Part shown: one piece after another, positions 17,544-25,997 of the stretch
Position numbering within the stretch: position 1 is the first letter of the stretch
Layout: the number at the start of each line of letters is the position of its first letter
The notes under the pieces: model-generated
What the model was told of the DNA's origin: nothing
The model's database searches: none
The model's input: only the letters and a program-made list of their open reading frames with translations
NCBI RefSeq assembly: GCF_900105515.1
Contig: NZ_FNSY01000001.1
Coordinates: forward strand, 5,196,001 to 5,260,000
Reading direction: 5' to 3'
Length of the DNA stretch: 64,000 nt
From: Streptomyces sp. 2131.1
GTDB taxonomy: Bacteria > Actinomycetota > Actinomycetes > Streptomycetales > Streptomycetaceae
Made by a program: the position numbers and the translations under genes

Positions 17544-17607
17544 GTCCGGATTATTGCTTTTGCCCCCACGGGTGGCCCGCTGAGCGCATCCATGGGGGGA
17601 GGGGAAT

Positions 17608-17661
17608 CAGGCCCGCCCGGCGTTTGAGGGCAATCCTTCAGCCCGCCCGGCGTTCGAGGAC
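17608..17661. repeat. Two copies of a Streptomyces-type intergenic repeat
   Basis: GCCCGCCCGGCGTTTGAGG (within 17608-17630) and CAGCCCGCCCGGCGTTCGAG (within 17639-17661) are two copies about 31 bp apart between convergent 3'/5' gene ends. I recognise this sequence as a common dispersed intergenic element of Streptomyces genomes; its function is unknown. Confidence 0.7.
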
Positions 17662-17705
17662 AAGGCGCCCGCCCGCACGCACCCGGCCCCGACACCGCCC
17701 CGCCC

Positions 17706-18548
17706 TCACCCCCGTACGCCACACAGATGCAGCAGCGCCGCGACCCCGCGGTACGGGTCCGTCCGGCCCGCCCGGTCCTCCGCCGCGAGCACTTGCTCCA
17801 GCTCCGCGGCCGGCGGCAGCTCGACGTCGTTGCTGACGTTGTCCGTGAAGATCCGCACCCCGTACCAGGCGTGCAGCGGCGCCGCGATCGAGGCGAGCGT
17901 CGCCGTCAGCGCCTCCAGCCGGTCCGCGCGCACGGAGAGCCCGAGCCGGTTGGTGTACCGGTCGGTGTCGAACGCCGCGAGCGCCCCGTCCCAGTCCCCG
18001 GCCGTGCCCGGCCGCATCGCCAGCGCGTCCGCGTTCCGTACGAGCAGCGAGAGCAGCCCGCCCGGCGCCAGCATCCTGGCCAGACCCGCCACCATGGCGT
18101 CCGGCTCCTGAACGTACATCAGCACGCCGTGGCAGAGCACCACGTCGAAGCTGCCGGGCAGGAAGTGGACCCCGGTGTCCTGGCCGTTGCCCTCGATGAG
18201 CCGGACCCGCTCCCGGATGCCGGCCGGCTCGCCGCCCAGCGCCTCACGGGCGATGCGCAGCATCTCCGGATCGGACTCCAGGCCCGTCACGGTGTGCCCG
18301 GCCCGGGCCAGACGCAGTGCCTGGGTGCCCTGGCCCATGCCGACGTCCAGGATGCGCAGCCGCTGCCCGACCGGGAAGCGCGCCGCGATCTGCTCGTCAA
18401 GCTGCCGGGCGACCAGCTCCTGGCGCACGGTGTTGCGCAGGCCCGAGAGCCCCTTGGTCCAGGCCGTGGAGGCCCCGGCGAAACCGGAGACCGCACCCGA
18501 CCGGTCGACGGAGAGTCCGCCGACCGGGCCGGAAGGCTCCGTACTCAG
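17706..18548 (-). CDS. Class I SAM-dependent methyltransferase
   Basis: About 280 residues. The Rossmann core starts at about residue 63 with LRILDVGMGQGTQALRLARAGHTVTGLESDPEML (motif I and the acidic end of strand 2). It is followed by RLIEGNGQD, FDVVLCHGVLMYVQEPDAMV and LAPGGLLSLLVRNADALAM. The substrate cannot be read from sequence; small molecule, quinone or tRNA are all possible. No ATG, GTG or TTG lies in frame after the upstream gene's stop and before the conserved region. A CTG at 18546-18548 forms a CTGA overlap with that stop and has GGAGAG 5 nt before it, so I propose it as the start. Translation is probably coupled to the DUF3043 gene. Confidence 0.85.
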   Translation of the reverse strand: MSTEPSGPVGGLSVDRSGAVSGFAGASTAWTKGLSGLRNTVRQELVARQLDEQIAARFPVGQRLRILDVGMGQGTQALRLARAGHTVTGLESDPEMLRIAREALGGEPAGIRERVRLIEGNGQDTGVHFLPGSFDVVLCHGVLMYVQEPDAMVAGLARMLAPGGLLSLLVRNADALAMRPGTAGDWDGALAAFDTDRYTNRLGLSVRADRLEALTATLASIAAPLHAWYGVRIFTDNVSNDVELPPAAELEQVLAAEDRAGRTDPYRGVAALLHLCGVRG

Positions 18549-19144
18549 GGCCGCTCTCCGCGCTTGACCTGCGGCTTCGGCAGGCGAAGCCGGCGCATCT
18601 GGAGCGTACGCATCAGGCCGTAGGCGACCGCGCCGCGCTTCGGGGTGTCCGGGAACCGTGTGTTCAGCTGCTTGCGCAGGCGGAACGCGAGCCCGACCGA
18701 GTCGATCACGATCAGCACGATCACGATCAGCCACAGCAGCAGCGAGATGTTCTGGATGCCCTGCACCTGGATCACGCTGAGGACCAGGATGACCACGGCG
18801 AGCGGCAGGAAGTACTCCGCGATGCAGAAGCGCGAGTCCACGAAGTCGCGGACGAAGCGGCGCACCGGCCCCTTGTCGCGCGCCGGCAGATAACGCTCGT
18901 CGCCACTGGCGAGCGCCTCCCGCTGCTTGGCCATGTCCACGCGCCGCGCTTCACGCTGGCGCTTCATGGCCTCCTTGCGGTCGAGCGGCGCACCACTGGA
19001 GGCACGACGGCGCTGCGTCTGGGCCTCGCTGCGCTTGGGGGTGGGGCGACCCTTGGGAGCCTGCGGGTCGCGGGGCGTCTTGGAGAGGTCCGCCGTCACC
19101 TTGTCGGTGGGGGCCTTCTCTTCCTTGGAACGGCTACGGAACAC
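18545..19144 (-). CDS. DUF3043 membrane protein
   Basis: 199 residues from the GTG at 19142-19144 (VFRSRSKEEKAPTDK). The N-terminal half is highly charged and probably disordered (TPKRSEAQTQRRRASSGAP, RKEAMKRQREARRVDMAKQRE). The conserved DUF3043 core follows: YLPARDKGPVRRFVRDFVDSRFCIAEYFLPLAVVILVLS, with two membrane helices at about 122-142 and 147-167, then VGLAFRLRKQLNTRFPD. The family is confined to actinobacteria and its function is unknown. A longer start at 19252 is possible but its extension lacks conservation signs. It diverges from pspA and is coupled to the methyltransferase gene. Confidence 0.85.
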   Translation of the reverse strand: MFRSRSKEEKAPTDKVTADLSKTPRDPQAPKGRPTPKRSEAQTQRRRASSGAPLDRKEAMKRQREARRVDMAKQREALASGDERYLPARDKGPVRRFVRDFVDSRFCIAEYFLPLAVVILVLSVIQVQGIQNISLLLWLIVIVLIVIDSVGLAFRLRKQLNTRFPDTPKRGAVAYGLMRTLQMRRLRLPKPQVKRGERP

Positions 19145-19406
19145 AAGGCCCAAGGGTACGGGGTCGATCGCCGATACCCGCAGGCCGGCCGGGAACGATC
19201 CGGCAACGGCCCGCGTCCTTGCCGGTGTACGAGCGGACGATACGGGCATCACCTACTCCCTGGGCCGGACCGGACCGGGGGCACAGTCGTCCTTGGGGAG
19301 GAGCCCATCCACGCTCGAACAGTGCGGTAATAGAGACAGGGCCCGTACTGTGGGTTCTGTTGGAGTGCTGGAGCCCAGTTGAGTCAGAAGGGGGCGCGCG
19401 AAGCCC

Positions 19407-20195
19407 ATGAGCGGTGTCATGAAGCGTATGGGGATGATCTTCCGCGCGAAGGCAAACAAGGCCCTTGACCGGGCCGAGGATCCGCGCGAGACCCTCGATT
19501 ACTCGTACCAGAAGCAGCTGGAGCTGCTTCAGAAGGTACGCCGCGGCGTCGCCGATGTGGCGACCTCGCGCAAGCGGCTGGAGCTGCAGCTGAACCAGCT
19601 GCAGGGCCAGTCCTCGAAGCTGGAGGACCAGGGCCGCAAGGCGCTCGCGCTCGGCCGCGAGGACCTGGCACGCGAGGCGCTGTCGCGCCGCGCCGCCCTC
19701 CAGCAGCAGGTCACCGACCTGGAGACGCAGCACACCACGCTGCAGGGCGAGGAGGAGAAGCTCACCCTCGCGGCCCAGCGGCTTCAGGCCAAGGTGGACG
19801 CCTTCCGTACGAAGAAGGAGACCATCAAGGCCACCTACACGGCGGCCCAGGCCCAGACCCGGATCGGGGAGGCGTTCTCCGGCATCTCCGAGGAGATGGG
19901 CGACGTCGGCCTCGCGATCCAGCGGGCCGAGGACAAGACGCAGCAGCTCCAGGCCCGCGCGGGCGCGATCGACGAGCTGCTCGCCTCCGGCGCCCTGGAC
20001 GACCCGTCCGGCACGGCCAAGGACGACATCGCCGCCGAGCTGGACCGGATCTCCGGTGGTTCGGACGTGGAGCTGGAGCTCCAGCGCATGAAGGCCGAAC
20101 TGGCCGGGGGCTCCTCCTCGCAGCAGGCGATCGAGGGCGGCCGGCAGGACGCCCAGCAGCAGAACGACCAGTCGCACAAATTCGACAAGAACTGA
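19407..20195 (+). CDS. pspA: PspA/IM30 (ESCRT-III-like) membrane-stress protein
   Basis: 262-residue, almost wholly helical protein. It begins MSGVMKRMGMIFRAKANKALDRAEDPRETLDYSYQKQLELLQKVRRGVADV, the amphipathic membrane-binding helix and first coiled-coil segment of PspA/Vipp1. Long heptad-rich coiled coils follow to about 180, and a Gln/Ser-rich tail closes the protein. Members form oligomeric scaffolds that repair leaking cytoplasmic membranes. A small PspAA gene follows 9 bp later, and a two-component system and RND transporter lie beyond; together they suggest an envelope-stress locus. The divergent 262-bp region upstream should hold its promoter. Confidence 0.93.
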   Translation: MSGVMKRMGMIFRAKANKALDRAEDPRETLDYSYQKQLELLQKVRRGVADVATSRKRLELQLNQLQGQSSKLEDQGRKALALGREDLAREALSRRAALQQQVTDLETQHTTLQGEEEKLTLAAQRLQAKVDAFRTKKETIKATYTAAQAQTRIGEAFSGISEEMGDVGLAIQRAEDKTQQLQARAGAIDELLASGALDDPSGTAKDDIAAELDRISGGSDVELELQRMKAELAGGSSSQQAIEGGRQDAQQQNDQSHKFDKN

Positions 20196-20204
20196 GGCGG
20201 CGTC

Positions 20205-20483
20205 ATGATCGTACGGATCATGGGGGAGGGCCAGGTCAGCCTGGCCGACAGTCATCTCGCCGAGCTCGACAAGCTCGACGACGCCCTGCTGGCCGAGATG
20301 GAGCGCGGTGACGGACCGGGCTTCCGCACCACGCTCCACGCACTTCTGGCCCGCGTGCGCGAACTCGGCACACCCTTGCCGGACGACGCCCTGGAACCGT
20401 CCGAACTGATCCTGCCGGCGCCGGACGCGACCCTCGAAGAGGTGCGCGCCATGCTCAGCGACGACGGTCTGATCCCCGGCTGA
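20205..20483 (+). CDS. PspA-associated protein PspAA
   Basis: 92-residue protein beginning MIVRIMGEGQVSLADSHLAELDKLDDALLAEMERGDGPGF, the PspAA domain found next to PspA in actinobacteria. It has no signal or membrane segment and should be cytoplasmic. Its ATG lies 9 bp after the pspA stop, with GAGGCGG upstream, so the two are co-transcribed. The domain is thought to help control PspA assembly; the exact role is not established. Confidence 0.9.
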   Translation: MIVRIMGEGQVSLADSHLAELDKLDDALLAEMERGDGPGFRTTLHALLARVRELGTPLPDDALEPSELILPAPDATLEEVRAMLSDDGLIPG

Positions 20484-20617
20484 CGCCCACCGCACTCCAG
20501 CACCCGCACCCTGTGCCCCGCGCCCGCCCGCCGGACGCGGGGCACAGGTGCGTACGGGCCCGCCGCTCCCGGCCGCCCGGACCGCCGCGCGAGCGACACG
20601 CCGTAACGTAGCCGGAC

Positions 20618-21889
20618 GTGACCACCCTCGGAACCGGGGTCCTGCGCATCCGCCACTGGCTGCGCGGCCATCCCCTCGCGCTCGACGGCGCGCTCGCCCT
20701 GGCCGTGCTCGTGGCCATGATCTTCGCGTCGTTCGTCGACCCGGGCGGGCACGACGGGCCGACCTTCGGCACCCGCACCCCCGCCGCGAGCAGCCTGCTG
20801 CTGATGCTGCTCAGCGCGCTGGCCCTGATCAGGCGGCGTCGAGAACCCATGGCGGTACTCGCCGCCACCGGGGCGCTGACCGTCGTCGAGCTGGTCACCG
20901 CCGACCCGCCCGCCCCCGTCGTGATGAGCGCCGTCATCGCGCTGTACACCGTCGCCGCCCGTACCGACCGGCCCACCACCTGGCGGGTCGGGCTGCTCAT
21001 GATGGCCGCGCTCACCGCCGCCGCCATGCTCTTCGGCTCGCCGCCCTGGTACAGCCAGGAGAACCTGGGCGTCTTCGCGTGGACCGGCATGGCCGCTGCC
21101 GCGGGCGACGCGGTCCGATCCCGGCGCGCGTTCGTCGACGCCATCAGGGAGCGCGCCGAGCGTGCCGAACGGACCCGCGAGGAGGAGGCCCGCCGCCGGG
21201 TCGCCGAGGAACGGCTGCGCATCGCCCGCGACCTGCACGACGTCGTCGCCCACCACATCGCCCTGGTCAACGTGCAGGCCGGGGTCGCCGCCCACGTCAT
21301 GGACAAGCGCCCCGACCAGGCCAAGCAGGCCCTCGCCCACGTCCGCGAGGCGAGCCGCTCCGCCCTCAACGAGCTACGGGCCACCGTCGGCCTGCTCCGC
21401 CAGTCCGGCGACCCGGAGGCCCCCACCGAACCGGCCCCCGGCCTCGCGGTCCTCGGCCAGCTGGTGGAGAGCGTGCGCCAGGCGGGGCTGCCCGTCGAGG
21501 TGGCCTGCGCCGCCGAGGGCGAGCCACCGCTGCCCTCGGCCGTCGACCTGGCCGCGTACCGGGTGATCCAGGAGGCCCTGACCAACGTCCGCAAACACGC
21601 GGGCCCGGGTGCCAAGGCCGAGGTCAGCGTCGTACGGGTCGGAGCCACCGCCGAGGTGATGATCCTGGACAACGGCCGCGGGAACGGCGCCGGGACCGGA
21701 CCGGCCGCGCCCGGCGGCGGCCACGGCCTGCTCGGCATGCGCGAACGCGTCACCGCCCTCGGCGGCACCCTCACCGCCGGTCCCCGCTACGGGGGCGGGT
21801 TCCGCGTCCATGCGATCCTGCCCGTCGAGGCCCGCGCGCAGGAGCCCGGTCGGCCGGGCGCGGCGGACCGGACGGGGGAGAACGCATGA
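20618..21889 (+). CDS. Two-component sensor histidine kinase, HisKA_3 (NarL-type partner)
   Basis: 423 residues. The N-terminal membrane domain has about five helices (near 22-40, 55-72, 78-95, 100-115, 125-140) with short loops, so it may sense the membrane itself. A coiled linker (about 170-200) leads to the dimerisation/phosphorylation box RLRIARDLHDVVAHHIALVNVQ with phospho-acceptor H207. The ATP-binding domain has the N-box AYRVIQEALTNVRKHA (N323), the G1 box LDNGRGNGAG, and G2 HGLLGMRERV. The start is a GTG at 20618. The stop overlaps the response-regulator start in an ATGA arrangement, so the two are translated together. Confidence 0.93.
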   Translation: MTTLGTGVLRIRHWLRGHPLALDGALALAVLVAMIFASFVDPGGHDGPTFGTRTPAASSLLLMLLSALALIRRRREPMAVLAATGALTVVELVTADPPAPVVMSAVIALYTVAARTDRPTTWRVGLLMMAALTAAAMLFGSPPWYSQENLGVFAWTGMAAAAGDAVRSRRAFVDAIRERAERAERTREEEARRRVAEERLRIARDLHDVVAHHIALVNVQAGVAAHVMDKRPDQAKQALAHVREASRSALNELRATVGLLRQSGDPEAPTEPAPGLAVLGQLVESVRQAGLPVEVACAAEGEPPLPSAVDLAAYRVIQEALTNVRKHAGPGAKAEVSVVRVGATAEVMILDNGRGNGAGTGPAAPGGGHGLLGMRERVTALGGTLTAGPRYGGGFRVHAILPVEARAQEPGRPGAADRTGENA

Positions 21890-22581
21890 CACCGGCCATC
21901 AAGGTCCTGCTCGTCGACGACCAGGCGCTGCTGCGCAGCGCGTTCCGGGTGCTGGTCGACTCGGAGCCCGACATGAAGGTCGTGGGCGAGGCGGCGGACG
22001 GGGCACAGGCCGTCGAGGTGGTCCGCGCCGAGCGGCCCGACGTGGTGCTGATGGACATCCGGATGCCCGGCACCGACGGACTCACCGCCACCCGCATGAT
22101 CAGCTCCGACCCGGATCTCGCGGACGTCCGCGTGGTCATGCTCACCACCTTCGAGGTGGACGAGTACGTGGTCCAGTCGCTGCGCGCCGGGGCCTCGGGC
22201 TTCCTGGGCAAGGGTGCCGAGCCGGACGAACTCCTCAACGCGATCCGGATCGCCGCGGGGGGCGAGGCGCTGCTCTCGCCGGCCGCGACCAAGGGCCTGA
22301 TCGCCACGTTCCTCGCGCAGGGCGGGAGCGGGGCCGGCGACGGGCCGGGCGCGGCCGCGTACTCCGAGCGGCTGGCGGCCCTCACCACCCGGGAGCGCGA
22401 GGTGCTGGTCCTGGTCGCGGGCGGGCTGTCCAACGACGAGATCGCGGAGCGCCTGGTCGTCAGCCCACTCACCGTCAAGACCCACGTGAACAGGGCGATG
22501 GCGAAACTGGGCGCGCGGGACCGGGCACAACTCGTGGTAATCGCGTACGAATCGGGCCTGGTCCGCCCCAGGGTGGAGTGA
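21886..22581 (+). CDS. NarL/FixJ-family response regulator
   Basis: 231 residues. The receiver domain (about 1-125) has the acidic pocket DD at 11-12, the phospho-acceptor D57 in VLMDIRMPGTDG, the threonines in MLTTFE, and a lysine in SGFLGKGAEPDELL. A C-terminal LuxR-type helix-turn-helix (about 165-225) shows LTTREREVLVLVAGGLSNDEIAERLVVSPLTVKTHVNRAMAKLGARDRAQLVV. The partner kinase is immediately upstream. The RND transporter gene downstream has a DosR-box-like palindrome in its leader, which is a natural candidate target for this protein. Confidence 0.95.
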   Translation: MTPAIKVLLVDDQALLRSAFRVLVDSEPDMKVVGEAADGAQAVEVVRAERPDVVLMDIRMPGTDGLTATRMISSDPDLADVRVVMLTTFEVDEYVVQSLRAGASGFLGKGAEPDELLNAIRIAAGGEALLSPAATKGLIATFLAQGGSGAGDGPGAAAYSERLAALTTREREVLVLVAGGLSNDEIAERLVVSPLTVKTHVNRAMAKLGARDRAQLVVIAYESGLVRPRVE

Positions 22582-22641
22582 GGGTGCAGCCGGGGCGTAC
22601 TCCAGCTGCGGTATGCGGGGCATAAGAAAGCGACCCTGGGG

Positions 22642-22662
22642 CCGAGGACTTTCGTCCCTCGG
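22642..22662. promoter_or_regulatory. DosR/NarL-type operator candidate upstream of the RND transporter
   Basis: The core GGACTTTCGTCCC sits inside a longer imperfect palindrome bounded by CCGAG and CTCGG. It closely resembles the DosR/DevR box GGGACT-WWW-GTCCC. It lies 95 bp upstream of the transporter ATG and just after the NarL-family regulator gene; a TATAGG hexamer at about 22674-22679 could be the -10. Confidence 0.5.
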
Positions 22663-22756
22663 ATCGGCGATCGTATAGGTGGGCCGGATCTGTCCCCCGG
22701 GCGCCACCCGGCGTCCCGCCCACCTGCCGCGTAAGCCACAGAAGAGAGACCCACCC

Positions 22757-25700
22757 ATGTCCTGGCTGTCCAGATTCAGCCTCGCGCAAAGGGCCCTGAT
22801 CGGGCTGATCTCGATCGTCGCGCTCGTTTTCGGAGCGATCGCGATCCCGCAGCTCAAGCAGCAGCTGCTGCCCACCATCGAACTCCCGATGGTGTCGGTG
22901 CTCGCGCCCTACCAGGGCGCGTCCCCCGATGTGGTCGAGAAGCAGGTCGTCGAACCGCTCGAGAACACCATCAAGGCCGTCGACGGCGTCACCGGCGTGA
23001 CGTCGACCGCCAGCGAGGGCAACGCCGTCATCATGGCGTCCTTCGACTTCGGTGACGAGGGCACCAAGCAGCTCGTCGCCGACATCCAGCAGGCCGTGAA
23101 CCGGGCCCGCATCCAGCTCCCCGAGGACGTCGACCCGCAGGTCGTCGCCGGCTCGACGGACGACATCCCGACCGTCGTCCTCGCCGTCACCTCGGACAAG
23201 GACCAGCAGGCGCTCGCCGACCAGCTGGACCGCACCGTCGTCCCCGCCCTGGAGGACATCGCCGGCGTCGGCCAGGTCTCCGTGGAGGGCGTCCGGGACC
23301 TCCAGGTCTCCGTCACCCCCGACGACAAGAAGCTCGCCGCAGCCGGACTGGACACCACCGCGCTCTCCCAGGCACTCCAGTCGGGCGGCGCGACCGTCCC
23401 CGGCGGTGCCTTCTCGGAGTCCGGCAAGAGCCGCACCATCCAGGTCGGCGGCGCCTTCACCTCGCTGAAGCAGATCGAGGACCTGCGGGTCACCGGCCAG
23501 AGCCCGGCCGCCGCGAAGCCGGCGAAGCCCGCCAAGCCGGTCCGCCTCGGTGACATCGCGACGGTGAAGCAGGAGGCCGCCACCGCGGACTCCATCACCC
23601 GCACCAACGGCCGGCCGAGCCTCGCCGTCATGGCCACGATGGACAAGGACGGCAGCGCCGTCGCCATCTCGGACGCCGTCAAGGACAAGCTTCCCGACCT
23701 CCGTCAGGACCTCGGCTCCGGCGCCGAGCTGACCGTCGTCTCCGACCAGGGCCCGGCCGTCTCCAAGGCGATCTCCGGCCTGACGACCGAGGGCGCGCTC
23801 GGCCTGCTCTTCGCGGTCATCGTGATCCTGGTCTTCCTGGGCTCGCTGCGCTCCACCCTGGTCACCGCGGTCTCCATCCCGCTCTCCGTGGTCCTCGCGC
23901 TGATCGTGCTCTGGACCCGCGACCTGTCGCTCAACATGCTGACCCTGGGCGCGCTCACCATCGCGATCGGCCGGGTCGTCGACGACTCGATCGTCGTCCT
24001 GGAGAACATCAAGCGCCACCTCGGCTACGGCGAGGAGCGCCAGTCGGCGATCATCACCGCGGTCAAGGAGGTGGCCGGCGCGGTCACCTCGTCGACCCTC
24101 ACCACCGTCGCCGTGTTCCTGCCGATCGGCCTCGTCGGCGGCATGGTCGGCGAGCTGTTCGGCTCCTTCTCGCTGACCGTCACCGCGGCCCTGCTGGCCT
24201 CGCTGCTCGTCTCGCTGACCGTCGTCCCCGTCCTGTCGTACTGGTTCCTGCGCGCCCCGAAGGGCACCGCCGATGACCCGGACAAGGCGCGGCGCGAGGC
24301 CGAGGAGAAGGAGGCCCGCAGCCGGCTCCAGCGGATCTACGTCCCGGTGCTGCGCTTCGCCACCCGGCGCCGCATCACCAGTGTCGTGATCGCCGTCGCC
24401 GTCCTGTTCGGCACCTTCGGCATGGCCCCGCTGCTGAAGACCAACTTCTTCGACCAGGGCGAGCAGGAAGTCCTGTCCATCAAGCAGAAGCTCGACCCGG
24501 GCACCAGCCTCGCGGCCTCCGACGAGGCGGCGAAGAAGGTCGAGAAGCTCCTCGCCGACGACGAGGGCGTCAAGGACTACCAGGTAACCGTCGGCTCGTC
24601 CGGCTTCATGGCCGCCTTCGGCGGCGGCACGGGCTCCAACCAGGCGTCCTACCAGGTCACCCTGAAGGACTCCGCCGGGTTCGAGGCCACTCAGGACCGC
24701 ATCGAGAAGGGGCTCGCCAAGCTCGACGGCATCGGCGACACCACCATCAGCGCGGGCGACGGCTTCGGCAGCCAGGACCTCAGCGTCGTGGTGAAGTCGG
24801 CCGACGCGGACACCCTGAAGAAGGCGTCCGAGCAGGTCCGCGCCGAGGTCGCCAAGCTCAAGGACGTCACCGATGTCCAGAGCGACCTGGCGCAGAGCGT
24901 CCCGCGGATCTCGGTCAAGGCCAACGAGAAGGCCGCCGACGCCGGTTACACCCAGGCCACGCTCGGCGCGGCCGTCGCCGGGGCGGTGCGCGGCACCCCG
25001 TCCGGCAAGGCGATCATGGACGACGCCGAGCGGGACGTCGTCGTGAGGTCGGCCCACCCGGCCACCACCATGCAGGAGCTGAAGGACCTTCCGCTCGGCA
25101 AGGTGAAGCTCGGCACCATCGCGGACGTGAAGCTGGTCCCCGGACCGGTCTCGATGACCCGGATCGACGGCCAGCGCGCCGCGACCATCACCGCCCGGCC
25201 CACCGGTGACAACACCGGCGCGGTCAGCACCACGCTCCAGTCGAAGATCAAGGCCCTGGACCTGCCGGAGGGCGCCACCGCCACCATCGGCGGTGTCTCC
25301 TCGGACCAGGACGACGCCTTCAAGAACCTGGGCCTGGCCATGCTGGCGGCCATCGCGATCGTCTTCATGCTGCTGGTGGCCACCTTCCGGTCGCTGATCC
25401 AGCCGCTGATCCTGCTGGTCTCCATCCCGTTCGCCGCCACCGGCGCGATCGGCCTGCTCGTCGCCACCGGCACCCCGATGGGCGTCCCGGCGATGATCGG
25501 CATGCTGATGCTGATCGGCATCGTCGTGACCAACGCGATCGTGCTGATCGACCTCATCAACCAGTACCGGACCCAGGGGCTGGGCGTCGTCGAAGCGGTC
25601 GTCGAGGGCGGCCGCCACCGTCTGCGCCCGATCCTCATGACGGCCCTGGCGACGATCTTCGCCCTGCTCCCGATGGCGCTCGGCGTCACCGGCGAGGGCG

Positions 25701-25918
25701 GCTTCATCTCGCAGCCGCTGGCCGTGGTCGTCATCGGCGGTCTGATCACCTCGACGCTGCTGACGCTGCTCCTGGTGCCCACGCTGTACGCGATGGTGGA
25801 GCTCCGCAAGGAGCGCCGCCGCAAGAAGAAGGAAGCGAAGCGCGCCGCGAAGGGCCTCCCGGCCCCGGCAGGTTCGCAGGACTCCTCCTCCGACGAGCCG
25901 GAGCCGGCGAAGGCCTGA
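22757..25918 (+). CDS. RND-superfamily efflux transporter (HAE1/AcrB-like)
   Basis: 1053-residue inner-membrane proton-driven exporter. It begins MSWLSRFSLAQRALIGLISIVALVFGAIA, with the first membrane helix at about 12-30. The large periplasm-type loop (about 35-330) and its duplicated copy in the second half (about 570-860) carry RND porter motifs such as VVEPLENTIKAVDGVTGVTS. Helix 4 has the proton-relay acidic residues in LTLGALTIAIGRVVDDSIVVLENI, and the second-half equivalent is IGMLMLIGIVVTNAIVLIDLIN. The C-terminus is a basic cytoplasmic tail. I use the ATG at 22757; a longer frame from 22679 has no support. No membrane-fusion or outer-membrane partner is nearby, as expected for a Gram-positive. 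Substrate unknown. Confidence 0.93.
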   Translation: MSWLSRFSLAQRALIGLISIVALVFGAIAIPQLKQQLLPTIELPMVSVLAPYQGASPDVVEKQVVEPLENTIKAVDGVTGVTSTASEGNAVIMASFDFGDEGTKQLVADIQQAVNRARIQLPEDVDPQVVAGSTDDIPTVVLAVTSDKDQQALADQLDRTVVPALEDIAGVGQVSVEGVRDLQVSVTPDDKKLAAAGLDTTALSQALQSGGATVPGGAFSESGKSRTIQVGGAFTSLKQIEDLRVTGQSPAAAKPAKPAKPVRLGDIATVKQEAATADSITRTNGRPSLAVMATMDKDGSAVAISDAVKDKLPDLRQDLGSGAELTVVSDQGPAVSKAISGLTTEGALGLLFAVIVILVFLGSLRSTLVTAVSIPLSVVLALIVLWTRDLSLNMLTLGALTIAIGRVVDDSIVVLENIKRHLGYGEERQSAIITAVKEVAGAVTSSTLTTVAVFLPIGLVGGMVGELFGSFSLTVTAALLASLLVSLTVVPVLSYWFLRAPKGTADDPDKARREAEEKEARSRLQRIYVPVLRFATRRRITSVVIAVAVLFGTFGMAPLLKTNFFDQGEQEVLSIKQKLDPGTSLAASDEAAKKVEKLLADDEGVKDYQVTVGSSGFMAAFGGGTGSNQASYQVTLKDSAGFEATQDRIEKGLAKLDGIGDTTISAGDGFGSQDLSVVVKSADADTLKKASEQVRAEVAKLKDVTDVQSDLAQSVPRISVKANEKAADAGYTQATLGAAVAGAVRGTPSGKAIMDDAERDVVVRSAHPATTMQELKDLPLGKVKLGTIADVKLVPGPVSMTRIDGQRAATITARPTGDNTGAVSTTLQSKIKALDLPEGATATIGGVSSDQDDAFKNLGLAMLAAIAIVFMLLVATFRSLIQPLILLVSIPFAATGAIGLLVATGTPMGVPAMIGMLMLIGIVVTNAIVLIDLINQYRTQGLGVVEAVVEGGRHRLRPILMTALATIFALLPMALGVTGEGGFISQPLAVVVIGGLITSTLLTLLLVPTLYAMVELRKERRRKKKEAKRAAKGLPAPAGSQDSSSDEPEPAKA

Positions 25919-25938
25919 CCCCACCCGGCAACGGAAAA

Positions 25939-25970
25939 GGCCCGGTCCGCGCACTCGTGCGGGCCGGGCC
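25939..25970 (+). terminator. Terminator of the RND transporter gene
   Basis: Arms GGCCCGGTCCGC and GCGGGCCGGGCC pair over 12 bp with one G-U, closing on an 8-nt loop, 20 bp after the stop. Confidence 0.8.
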
Positions 25971-25997
25971 CCTTGCGTCCTTCCGGGGAAGCGGCCG

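Noticed and set aside
22475-25954. 1159-residue frame on the minus strand opposite the RND transporter
   Set aside because: Long but low-complexity (Asp, Gly, Arg, Leu), with no domain pattern; the plus strand encodes a complete RND protein.
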